Of a stretch of 64,000 nt of DNA, positions 10,251-20,139 are shown piece after piece. Source of the stretch: Fragum whitleyi (taxonomy: Eukaryota > Mollusca > Bivalvia > Cardiida > Cardiidae); assembly GCA_948146395.1 (NCBI GenBank), contig OX411549.1:34432693-34496692 (forward strand), given 5' to 3'. The notes under the pieces are model-generated. The model was not told the DNA's origin. It made no database searches and saw only the letters and a list, made by a program, of their open reading frames with translations. Made by a program: the position numbers and the translations under genes. Position 1 is the first letter of the stretch. Every line of letters starts with the position of its first letter.

Positions 10251-11487
10251 TTGATGAAAACTTTAAATGGTTCCAGTGCTCGAACTGCATCTTACATGAT
10301 AAAGAGTAGAAACTTCGTTTTTTTTAAAAGCACTTTTATTCTCTTGATAAATAATGTTATATTTTTTATGTCCATCTTGACCACCGCCCCCCAAAATGCT
10401 TTATAAAATTACAACAAATCAAATAATTGAAACATAAATTTGGTAAACACAAATGTTTGAATAAAAAACTTTATAAGAAAGCTGCATATTTAATACTTAT
10501 CTACTACAAAATCGTCAACAGAAAGATTTATGCATATTTATATTCAGTGTTCCAAATATTGAGGCCGTTTGACCAATCTAAAAGGATTTCACGCTAGACT
10601 TTGTCGAATAACGATTTGAAATTTTAATTTTGCAAGCGGATTAGATACTTCGCTTGACTTTAAAGTTTAAGGTGAATAAATATCTCCATCTGAAAATAAA
10701 GTTTATAATGTAATTTATTGAGATAGAATAGTATTAAAAATATTATTAATGAAAAAAAAAAGAACAAGGGAATCTCAAATGAAATGCTATTCATTGTCTT
10801 GTTGTGTTTTCGATTCTTGCAATTTTATATCCGTTCAAAATAGTCAAAGAACGACCTATTACGACAAATTGATGCGATTAAATCAGTATGTGGTGAGAGG
10901 ATTAAACTCAGGGCGTCCAGACGTCGGGCGCTGTTAACTCGGCTAATCCAACATTGACCAGCATATGCCTCGCGATAATGATATACCAGTAGGTCAGAAA
11001 ATTAGCTAAAAGTTTGGGTCAAACGGATCGGTTGGCTTTCGGGTGTTTCCTAAAAACGATACAACTGAATATTTTACGACAATCAAGTATAATGTATATG
11101 TTATTATGTGTGAATTATTGCGGATAACTTTTGATGCAGAAAGATAACATTATTCAAAATGTATAGTTTGTCAGTTAATGATATGGCACTGTAGTAATCA
11201 TTTTGGTATCAAGAGGTGGAAACTGATTGCCCCAATCAATTTCTTTTTCACAAACATTTAATGCATTTTGATGAGATTGAACCGTACAAACACGCTATGA
11301 GTCTGTGGAGTCTCACAATCAGCAAATGCGCATTTCGCAACCGTCTGTTGCATTTCATTGACATCCAACCGAAAAAAATGATTATTAATAAACAAAAGTC
11401 GTATGGCACAAGAACGGATGCTGATTCTTGTGTGTTTAGAATATTGGTTACTTTGACTTATTTAGTCGCTAGGGGTGATACACTCGT
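10251..11487. other. AT-rich intergenic stretch
   Basis: The 94-codon frame at 11216-11500 has no recognised motif and its 3' end runs into the family F element, so it is not called. The interval shows no strong inverted repeat or tandem array. Confidence 0.4.
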
Positions 11488-11615
11488 AATAGTTCCGTAA
11501 CATTTAGGAACACGTGTCCTTTCACAGGGTTAAACGAGGTTTCCTAATGAAATCATTAGGAAACCTCGCTTAACACTGTTAAAGTTCGTGACTTCCGAAA
11601 TGTTGCGAAACTATA
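11488..11615. mobile_element. Family F hairpin element, copy 1
   Basis: The central arms are CGAGGTTTCCTAATGA and its inverse TCATTAGGAAACCTCG, with almost no spacer. The outer part reads ATAGTTCCGTAACATTTAGG on the left, mirrored by CCGAAATGTTGCGAAACTAT on the right. The related copy at 61065-61190 shares both the centre and the ends. It is a small non-coding foldback element. Confidence 0.75.
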
Positions 11616-12062
11616 ACGATTCCACCATCTCAATATAAAAGGCTGAGGGATTCCGGTCGCATTAGAAATGTTATACTCCCTAATGACGCATAATGACCCT
11701 CAATAAAGTGTTACCGTTTGTATAATGTTATTATAAACCTGACTTGTAATAAAATCAGTTTTATTTGTGCGACAGTGTTTTTCAATTTAAATGTTTTACG
11801 GCTCTTGTTTCTTCACGTTGACACAACGGTGAAATACGAGTCTTTCCGGGTAATAGCTTTTAATTTACTGTACGCGACTTTGCCTTAGTAAGTCTTATTA
11901 AGGGATTGAATAATTTATTTCGGAAAAACTTAATAGAAATAATTCAAAATCGTGATCACAACCTATACGTGCAAACAATACGACAATATGGAATGATCAG
12001 AGTATTTTTTGCTGTAGATTTAAAATATATTTTTGATTTCTTGGGGGTACAAAACTTAAAAC
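11616..12062. other. AT-rich intergenic stretch
   Basis: I see no gene or repeat that can be supported in this interval. Confidence 0.35.
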
Positions 12063-12275
12063 ACATCCTTTCCAGCAATTGCCTCCCATCGCTGGGTGCA
12101 CAATCGTAAAACTATGTGGGAAGAGGAGCTTGAGGCGTGAAAAGTATGCCGTGGTAGTACTTGTGAGATAAATTCCAGAAATCCATAAATGGGGTAATTC
12201 GACCGCCCCTATTTTACCGATAAATTGTATAAAGCGACATTAAGCCTCATTCAAGCATACAAACAAACCAAATAT
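12063..12275 (+). mobile_element. SINE copy, 5' truncated and diverged
   Basis: It aligns with the body of the complete SINE at 26524-26797: CATCCTTTCC, then ATCGTAAAACTATGTGGGA (against ATCGTAAACCTATGTGAGA), GTGGTAGTACTTGTGA, CCAGAAATCCAT, GACCGCC, and a tail with CCTCATTCAAGCATACAAAC. The tRNA-like head is missing. No clear target-site duplication was seen. Confidence 0.75.
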
Positions 12276-12691
12276 CTAGTAGGAATTGAATCTTATTTTC
12301 CAAATACCTTGTTTGAAGACAACGCAGGGTTTTGTAATTAAATCACAATGGACGCTTAAAAATAAGACAGAGAGCAATAAAATGTTGATACTTGACATAC
12401 ATACGATGAATATGCACGTTGCCTGAAAGCATTATAAATGATGTAAGCGACACCATGAAATTGATACGAGAATATGTATGGCAGAAAATCGGAGAACGAC
12501 AAGAGAAAGAGTGTGAGTTATGGTAATTGGTTGACATTGTGGGATATTTTGGTATTAATATACTCGACAACTGATAGTGTATTATCGGCTTCAGCTTTTG
12601 TTTATGTCGTTGCAGCATGTGCAAGATTAAATTTTGTCTTCACTTCACTTACAGAGGTTACTATACAGTTATTTATATCGTAAAATTGAAT
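12276..12691. other. Intergenic stretch without identified features
   Basis: Two opposing short frames (12343-12624 and 12474-12683) overlap each other and carry no family motif. No repeat was identified. Confidence 0.35.
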
Positions 12692-13103
12692 TTCTTTAAT
12701 GCTTTTCGGTGGTTTATCGACAAATAACGGTAGATTATCACTTGATAATCTCACCGCAAAAACAGTGAAATTATTAAAAACCTATACCCTGCTTTTGTGC
12801 ATTTCATCCTATCTGACGTCAACAATGCGGGGCTAAATAAGTGACGTCACAATGAACGTTGCATGGCAATCACGCGCAAAATGACGCGCTTTACGAAAAT
12901 ATGTCCTAGAAATATCAAATTTTGTTTCATTTTTGCATTAAAGAAATAGAATAATCGTTTGTTTTTCGTGTAAGATCGATAAATATTTCATTTCGTGAAC
13001 AAGAAAAGCTATATTTTCACTCCACTCGTGACAATATAGCTTTTGTTGTTCACTCAATGAAATATAAATCGATCTTACACTGAAACAAACGATTATCCTC
13101 TAT
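12692..13103 (+). mobile_element. CRE-bearing palindromic repeat, left copy of an inverted pair
   Basis: The element starts with TTCTTTAATGCTTTTCGGTG, has a small hairpin AGATTATCACTTGATAATCT, then two CRE-like palindromes (CTGACGTCAA and GTGACGTCAC) about 30 bases apart, then AAATGACGCGCTTTA. It ends in a palindrome of over 100 bases whose arms run from CGTTTGTTTTTCGTGTAAGA to its inverse and whose centre is AGCTATATTTTCACTCC facing GTGACAATATAGCT. The end is TATCCTCTAT. Other copies: 14009-14430 (inverted), 45347-45737, 61973-62371. It is non-coding. Confidence 0.85.
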
Positions 13104-14008
13104 CTAATTCCCGGGAAAAGGGATTATAGATCACCGGCTCATCGGTTTTCTGAAAGCATAAGGAATGCGCAATACAATCTTCCAAACGCACAGAAACATA
13201 AAATGCTGAATCGTACAAAATGCTGGAACATTTCATTCTAGATGATCATATCTTTCATGCCTGTCGAGTTCTGTACCATTTTGATGACAAGCTGTGCTGC
13301 CGAACGTTGCATCCATTTTTTATCCGCCGCCGAAGGTGGACGCATTTTGGTTATCATCATCTTCGTCTGACCTTCCGTTCGTCCCGACGTAAAAACGTAC
13401 GTACTAAATTCCATCCGTACGGTCCAATCTTGTGAATGCAACTCCTTCTTCATTTATTGGCCGATTTTGACGAAACTTTCACAAAATGTTCCTTGTCACC
13501 TGACTTTACGCATATTATCGCGGTTTGTAGAAATTTACTACGTCATGGAAAAAAGGGCCTTCATTATAAATTTCTTTTGAACGCACCTCCTGGTTCATTT
13601 ATGGATCGATTTAGAGGAAACTTTCAAAAAGTGCTTCTAGTAATCTGACCTTACGCATGTTATCGCAGGTTGAGGAAATTAAGTCGTGTCAAACAAAAAG
13701 CGACTTTCATATCTACGTTTATTTAATCATTTTGTGGAAAGGAGTATATTTCCACATTAAATTCATATGATGCAGCATCACAGCAAAAGGGGTTTTCATT
13801 TTAACGATAAGCCTTTCGGCGTCGTATCTTGTGTCAATGGCACTCTTGTCGGGCTGCTGTTGTTACGTATTTGATGAAGGATCAAATTGAGGCACTTACA
13901 TTGGCTTCCTCAGGAGTGAAGCATTCTGTTCTTAATAACACAAACGAATAAATAAACAGATAAATTAAAGAAAGAAAAATAATACAAAACATGTACATAA
14001 TTAAAGAT
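13104..14008. repeat. Interior between inverted copies, with a degenerate pearl-like tandem core
   Basis: The spacer between the two facing copies contains a partly preserved microsatellite-like stretch near 13365-13390 (CGTCTGACCTTCCGTTCGTCC) and two related units about 145 bases apart. Unit one includes GACGAAACTTTCACAAAATG and ACGCATATTATCGCGG; unit two includes GAGGAAACTTTCAAAAAGTG and ACGCATGTTATCGCAGG. This layout resembles the tandem-core elements at 23273-24400 and 53152-54479 in decayed form. The frames at 13220-13648 are products of these repeats. Confidence 0.55.
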
Positions 14009-14430
14009 ATAGAGGATAATCGTTTGTTTCAGTGTAAGATCGATTTATATTCATTGAGTGAACAAAAAAAGCTATATTTTCACGAGTGGCAGCGCCACGA
14101 GTGAAAAATATAGCTTTTGTTGTTCACGAAATGAAATATTAATCGATCTTACACTGAAACAAACGATTATTTTATTTCTTTAATGCAAAAATGAGACAAA
14201 ATGTGAAATTTTTAGGACATATTTTTGTAAAGCGCGTCATTTTGCACGTAATTGCTATGCAACGTTCATCGTGACGTCACTTATTTTGCCCCGCATAGAT
14301 GACGTCAGATAGGATGAAATGCACAAAAGCAGGGTTTAAGTTTTTGATAATTTCACTGCTCTTGTGGTGAGATTATCAAGTGATAATCTACCGTTATTTC
14401 TCTATAAACCACCGAAAAGCATTAAAGAAA
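14009..14430 (-). mobile_element. CRE-bearing palindromic repeat, right copy of an inverted pair
   Basis: The reverse complement of the element at 12692-13103, over its full length. The plus strand starts with ATAGAGGATAATCGTTTG, runs through the large palindrome (TATTTTCACGAGTGGCAGCG at its centre), has GTGACGTCAC and ATGACGTCAG, and ends CACCGAAAAGCATTAAAGAA. Its hairpin end faces that of the left copy, so the pair with its spacer would form a very large stem-loop. Confidence 0.87.
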
Positions 14431-14947
14431 AGAGGCTAATATATAGAATGCACAGAAATAATATGAAAAACAAATACGCAAATTGCTACCGAGGTAGAAA
14501 AACCACCCATTTTGTAGAATGAGAATTTTGTATTTTACATACGAATTTGTTCCATATAATAAGTAACATTTATTCCTAAAGATATATTTGTAGAAGGGGA
14601 ATTGAAGTCATCAATCATGGAGCCGATGACACGGGTGACGGGGATAACGATCAAGACATTGGACACTAAATAACCGCACCGCATTCAAAATCGAAACCCT
14701 GTGAAATCAGGTGTAATCTTCCTCGCAGGTTGGCAGGCAGTGGCATGACGTATTTATCTTTTTTCTTATTGCTTAAGGTTTGCGTCATATCATTGGAGAG
14801 ATGGGGTTTTTTGGGGGACAAAAATGACATTACAAACTGGATATTTTTTTTTCATTTTCTCAGATTTTATGATTACTTGAAAATAAATTAATTACTTGAT
14901 ACTAACGAAGTCTTATCTTTTATAACGAATCATGCAGGTGCAATTAA
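14431..14947. other. Intergenic stretch without identified features
   Basis: I see no gene, strong inverted repeat or tandem array here. Confidence 0.35.
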
Positions 14948-15092
14948 GAATATCGTGAAAATGTCAGGTTGAATGATTTTGGGATAATTTCGGAATGATA
15001 TTCAATGAGTATGTGGGCGAGTTTTGAATGAAATTCAATGCAGATAATTAAATATCACGAATTTCGTCCAAGTTGGACGAAATTAGTAATAT
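14948..15092 (+). repeat. Family J dispersed repeat, partial copy
   Basis: It shares ATCGTGAAAATGTCAGGTTG, then AATGATTTTGGGATAA, GAGTTTTGAATGAAATT and a closing hairpin (CACGAATTTCGTCC facing GGACGAAATTAGTA) with the copies at 24621-25233, 34591-34945 and 34964-35217. Only the first third of the family is present. Confidence 0.65.
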
Positions 15093-15711
15093 TGATTACT
15101 TCTCTGTAAATTTTTGATGTTCTTTCCTTTATGCGAGTTTTCTCGTACCATTGAAATCTGCTGTAAGAAAATAAATAATTTCCCTTTAACCAAATCCGGG
15201 TTTCTCTCCTGTGTATATTTCTCGTGTAATAGTGAAGCCTTGTTTGGTTTGACCTAATCGGGTTCTAAATGGTTGGTTTTAGCACAGCGAGGACTTTGCT
15301 TATTTAAAATTCAATTGTTGCTTATATACATATTTTCTTCTTGCTTTCTTTCTTTTCTTTTAACCCTTTTCATGTTGAACACGACATATTTCTGCTGTGT
15401 ACTCAAAGTTTTAGAGCTATCATTTTAAGACTAAGATCCACCTGCACAAAGGGGCAGTTTAGTCTTGCCATACATTGTCTGCTTTCTACTGAAACTATGT
15501 GGGAAGACTTATGCCCGTTTGGTTGATATATTCCCTTAATTTTTTATTTGTTTAAAACAAAATTAAATGTCAGCAGGATAACGGTTAAATTTATTTTCTG
15601 ACGACTTTAACAAGAAGCATAGTTTCGGCCGAGGTGGACTGTATCAAAAGTTGAGCTGTTGCTTTTTATATTCGGACAGAAAGCAAGATTGGGACATTGT
15701 CCACAGAGCTA
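15093..15711. other. Intergenic stretch without identified features
   Basis: No gene or repeat is supported. The 61-codon frame at 15341-15526 has no recognised motif. Confidence 0.35.
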
Positions 15712-15905
15712 TATACAGTTAGAAGGAGTGTTTTGGTTTGCAAATACAATGTACAACTTTTTCATTATTCCTAAATTAAACCCCATGTTGTGGGTACTCG
15801 TTTGAAACGTCTCGTCGAGACGATTCAAATGAGTACCAACAACATAAGGTTTCATTGAGAAATAACTATTTAAGCCTGCCTTTCCCCCTCTTATCTGTAC
15901 CCCTG
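15712..15905. mobile_element. Family E hairpin element, copy 1
   Basis: The centre has arms CCATGTTGTGGGTACTCGTT and its near inverse, with GTCTCGTCGAGAC at the tip. The ends are inverse: ACAGTTAGAAGGAGTG on the left and CCCCCTCTTATCTGTA on the right. The same plan occurs at 30886-31060 and 55672-55862. It is a non-coding foldback element. Confidence 0.75.
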
Positions 15906-17369
15906 CATTGAGCCCACAAAATTTCCTAAGCTAAGAGGAGTTCATAGATACATTCTATATATAGATCACCTGTAATTAAAGCATTGCTAATTGCTTTAGA
16001 ATGGAAGATGCAGGTGTTACCATAATGCACATGCATATATTTTGATTTATTTGATTGGTTAATGATGTAAAGCCCTATGATCCCACGAATATCAAAGCTA
16101 TATTGTTCCACGCCTTAATTTATTGGCGTATTAATTAAACATATATTAGATGAATTTGAATCGCGATGACATTATGCACCAAAGAACCTTCAGTCAGGCC
16201 AGCAACAGGAACTCCGCTTGTTTTTTACAGAGCAGCAAAAAATCTAACACTACCTATATGTCAAAACTGTACTTAGAGATCAACATAGGGAATATCCCGA
16301 AACGAGCGCTTACATTGTACAAGAATGTACGCATAGTATGACTTTGGCGACAAGAGCATTTTGATTGAAGTTATAGACTATACTGTATTTCTCATGGAAA
16401 TATTATTTATGTTGGAACTCACTAGTTATCGATTGTTTCGTCTCATTCATGTATATCCTAATAACTTAAAGTATCAAATTATGCTGGTTTTAAGGGAAAA
16501 GACGACCGTCTTTGAAGAGAATCTGCTCTCGCAAGGGGATACGAGAAATGTCCGCTTTCAAAACGATCGTTAATAGTAGCAATCGCTCGAGCAACAGCGA
16601 CCTTTCACAGTTATATCGGACAATTTCTTTACAATTTCTTTCATTTTCTGAAATCTGATAAATTGTCACCTTGGCATCGTTCGCGTTGGCTAAAGTGAAG
16701 GCGTACGCGTGACGAACGTTAACCTTGGTAATATATGTTGTTTTGGAAAATATCTTCATGAAGCTTGGCATATGCGTAAAACCACCTCATGAGCTATCTA
16801 GACTATCTTGGATATATTTTTTTTTTTTTGACAAGAGTGAGTCCCCTTTTGTTCTGGACAGATAGAACATCACATTATACTTGTCAAGGGAGAAGTGGAG
16901 AAAATTCGCGTTTCCTCATTTTTGAAAAGACATAAGTTATCGAGGTTAAAGAAATAGAAAACGAAGGGTTTACAATTTCTTCGAACTTAAAAAAAGGACA
17001 GCGTAATTTGAAGTAGCCTAAGGCAACCCCGGAACAGATGTTTCGATAAAAAGACCATTCGGCCTCGTGGACAGAAAACAAATGGAGTAGCAATTCGAAT
17101 TTGTCAATTCTTCCACTTAACTGAATACAAGAACAGGCCGATCATCAATTTGATATCTTGTGGTCCTTAAACTCAATTAACTTATAAAACCAAATAAAGA
17201 ACGCGCAAATAGTCGATTAGAATCTAAGGCGGAATACTTTGAAGAATGTTTTAGTTACCAAGCAGAGATCAGATCATTTTCTTCCCCCTTAAAAATAATT
17301 GAAAACAAAGGCTGAAAATAAAAACGAATTGACTTTTAATAATACATTTTCCATATTAATACATGTATG
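15906..17369. other. Intergenic stretch without identified features
   Basis: Short overlapping frames (16150-16341, 16361-16573, 16490-16771, 16884-17093) have no family motif and oppose one another. A T run lies near 16820. Confidence 0.35.
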
Positions 17370-17382
17370 TCCCGACTTTCGT
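17370..17382. repeat. Target-site duplication, left copy
   Basis: TCCCGACTTTCGT, repeated without change at 17514-17526, flanks the reversed SINE between them. Confidence 0.88.
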
Positions 17383-17513
17383 TTGTTTGTTTGTTTGAAT
17401 GGGTTTTACGCCGCTTTCAACAATTTCGCAGTTATATCGCGGCGGCCGGATCACCTAACAATGGATTCCTGGTGTTTCTTCCACCTGTACTACCATTACA
17501 CCCTTTCCTAGCC
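17383..17513 (-). mobile_element. 5'-truncated SINE with perfect target-site duplication
   Basis: It is the reverse complement of the 3' half of the SINE at 26524-26797: the plus strand begins with (TTTG)n and GAATGGGTTTTACGCCGC, passes through CAGTTATATCGCGGCGGCCGG, CACCTAACAATGGATTCC and TGTACTACCATTACA, and stops at CCTTTCCTAGCC. The tRNA-like head is absent. A 13-bp direct repeat on both sides shows it inserted as this truncated piece, which fits LINE-driven target-primed insertion with early termination of copying. High similarity to the complete copy implies a fairly recent event. Confidence 0.9.
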
Positions 17514-17526
17514 TCCCGACTTTCGT
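17514..17526. repeat. Target-site duplication, right copy
   Basis: TCCCGACTTTCGT, identical to 17370-17382. Confidence 0.88.
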
Positions 17527-17628
17527 GAACAACTTGAAAATTTGAAAAAAAAATGTAGAAGTTTTCGCTTCTCAGTGCAAAAATATAGTGTGTGTCTATA
17601 AGTTATAGGCTCTATAGTTACATACTAT

Positions 17629-17907
17629 TTTTTATGCCCCCGTATCGAGAGATCGGGGGCATATTGTTTTACTCATGTCCGTCTGTCTGTCTGTCCGTCT
17701 GTCTGTCTGACTGTCCGTCCGTCCGTCTGTCCGAAAACTTAACCTTTGCCTTTTCTCCAAAAGTATTTGACATTCAAAGCTGTACACCAAAGTCAAGGTC
17801 ATGTGACAAGGTCAAAGTCATGTGACAAAGTCAAGGTCATCTGTCAAGGTCAAACTTAAAAAAAATGCTGTTCCGGGGGCATTCGTGTTTCACAAACACA
17901 TCTTGTT
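17629..17907 (+). mobile_element. Non-autonomous element with CCGTCTGT core and hairpin-CTTGTT end
   Basis: The start TTTTTATGCCCCCGTATCGA contains a hairpin (ATGCCCCCG facing CGGGGGCAT), then a TCTG/TCCG microsatellite (about 17676-17730), CCGAAAACTTAACC, repeated AAGGTCATGTGACAAGGTCA units, a closing CCGGGGGCATTCG, then the hairpin GTGTTTCACAAACAC and ATCTTGTT. The element at 44379-44679 is a close copy over both ends. It is non-coding and has the same order of parts as pearl-type elements but no long tandem core. Confidence 0.85.
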
Positions 17908-19242
17908 TTTTGTTTCTTTTGCTGTAACCCCTCTTTGGGAAATGATGTAAGAATATGCCTCGTAATTTTCAAGGTTCGGGAAATCATGTGATAGGCAAAC
18001 ATCACCAATGGCTTCCGGATTATATGTATAATCAAAACAACACTGAAATATGACAATTATACAATATCAAAAAAATATAATGGGCCTTAAGAAATATAGA
18101 ATAATGTGACCGGCCTCGCGAAATAGGGAAGTATCTGGAAATACCATTAAAATTATTTGAAAAGGATTCGAAAAGAAGACTTGTTCCATTAGAGTTCAAC
18201 CAGAGGTTGCATTAGAAAATTCCAACAAGAAGGTAGAATGATCATTCAAGATTCAGAAAATCAGCTAAATGCCGCTATCGCCTGACGGGTCACATGTAAG
18301 AAACAACATGTAAACTAAAAAAAATAAATAAATAAAAGAATGCAGACAGACAGAACATTTTATTTTTAGACCTGTACAAAGTAAACTGACACATTAAGTC
18401 AATTCACATATATTATGTACAGCAATAGGTCACGAATATTGATAAACATATAATTAAATCTAGTTAAGTTTGATTTCATTTTCCTTATTGCCAGTAATGA
18501 AAAAAAAATCTCCAGTATAAGCCATATCTTGGAAAAAAATATTTCTAATGAAAAATATTTTATGATAAACGTAATAACACTATTCAGTAGCAGTAAAGAC
18601 ACTGTTGTGAGACACGTATCGTGCGCGTAACCAACGAGGCGTGCTGTAATGATCTTGTCGTGTGCCAATGTTGATCTGTCGCACTGTCAGGAATGTAATG
18701 TAGCGAGATAATTGAAAAACCATTGGGCTTGCAAGGGGAACTCTTCCCTGTTGTTTTCGAATTATATCTGAAATATGCGATGCATACAAGTGGAAATGTT
18801 TCAGTTGTTACATTCTAAGCCGTTTTTCTTTAGCTGTAGACAATGTTGCATTTGGCTTTCATATTCCTTCACAAATTTAGCGAAAGAGTTTTTGCGCATT
18901 CGATTCAATTTTGTAATTGACATTCTAACTAATTTGATTTAATAAATTTATTTTGTATTTTATAACGAGCAAAGGTATCTCTAAATCATAATCTCTATTC
19001 GAAATTAGCTCTACTGTGTACGGAAACAACCCGAAGCACGTGTTTAGCCTTCTTGTCGTCGTTTTGCGAAACATTGACGTTTGTATTATCTCTGGTAAAA
19101 CGGTTGATATTCACTTCAAACTTGTAAAATGTATCCAATTTCAAAAAGGATAGCAATAAACTAAGAAGGGGCTAATTTTAAATGCATTTTGTACGAGTTA
19201 GGCCATTTCAAGACTCACGATTCCTCTATCCTGTAGTGTCAA
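17908..19242. other. AT-rich intergenic stretch
   Basis: Opposing short frames near 18399-18789 carry no recognised motif. No repeat family is identified here. Confidence 0.35.
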
Positions 19243-19484
19243 GGGGCCTGTTTTACTAAACATCTTACGACCATATTTAGCATAAGTTAAAAATTAAAGT
19301 TGCTTCTATAGTAGTAATTAAATATAGAATTCTGCCATGTATCATCTCATTTGAATCGACTTCTGAAGACGATTCCAAAAGGATTTTTCAAGGCAGAATC
19401 TAAAAATTAATGAATACACCAGGTACGATTTGTGATTTTGAGTTACGATAATTATTTTCGTAAGAAATTTAGTAAAACGGGCCC
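19243..19484. mobile_element. Family D terminal-inverted-repeat element, copy 2
   Basis: The ends are inverse copies: GGGGCCTGTTTTACTAAAC then ATCTTACGA on the left, TCGTAAGAAATTTAGTAAAA then CGGGCCC on the right. The middle holds a hairpin between GAATTCTGCC and GGCAGAATC with TTGAATCGACTTCTGAAGAC at its tip. It is non-coding and better preserved than the copy at 9103-9367. Confidence 0.82.
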
Positions 19485-19659
19485 AAGCACCCGACAGTTT
19501 AGGGTTGACAACCGCATGCAGTTCTCTTATTATTCTTACTCTATAACTCTTTTAGACAGTTACATGCATGTTTAGGCTCCAGCTTCGTGTGCTTTAACGG
19601 TACCCCCCCCCCCTTCTATATTTATTTATACACATATTTAACGAACGCGTTTCTGTTAA

Positions 19660-19990
19660 ACAGCATTATTCAATGAAAAGTCCCGTTCTTAGTTCCGGAT
19701 TTGCCAGTCTGAGTCAGTCAGGAGAAATTGAAACCAGGAGAAATGAAAATGAAACACTAGCCCCGGAAACTTTAAATGCCATTTTGATTGACAGGAATTT
19801 TCACGGTTAAAAGGTAATTACCACAAAACGTATGATTTACGAGCAGGGTGGTCGGGTATAACTAATCCATAACTGTATTAATATTCACTCCTGGTAATAA
19901 CATGGAGAAGGGGGCGTTGACAAGTACGTGCTTAATTGTTCATCCTTAAGTTTGCGATTGACTAAACTAACGTTGATTGCTTTTCTAACG
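19660..19990. promoter_or_regulatory. Candidate conserved non-coding block
   Basis: This block is complex, GC-balanced and without repeats or long frames. Motifs include TTGATTGACAGG (a PBX/MEIS-type site) near 19786, TAATTACC near 19815, CTGAGTCAGTCA (AP-1-like) near 19711, and ATTAATATTC near 19879. Such clustering fits a developmental enhancer, but the motifs are short and conservation was not tested. Confidence 0.27.
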
Positions 19991-20012
19991 AAGGGCCAAA
20001 ATCAAGGACCAG

Positions 20013-20139
20013 CCCTGCGCTCAGGAATACAAAACAGTGCAAGCTTTGCGAATTGTATCCAGCTTTGCACGTGCACTTGCGTGCAAAACGGTGTATAACT
20101 TGAAAACAGTTTGTACCTTTTTATCATCCTGAACGCAGG
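20013..20139. mobile_element. Family A palindromic MITE, copy 2
   Basis: The ends are CCCTGCGCTCAGGAATACAA and its inverse ending CATCCTGAACGCAGG. The core is AGCTTTGCACGTGCACTTGC followed by GTGCAAAACGGTGTATAAC. Arm divergence is moderate, and it is non-coding. Confidence 0.88.

Noticed and set aside
13220..13648. Three frames of about 70 codons
   Set aside because: They lie in decayed tandem-core sequence and oppose one another.
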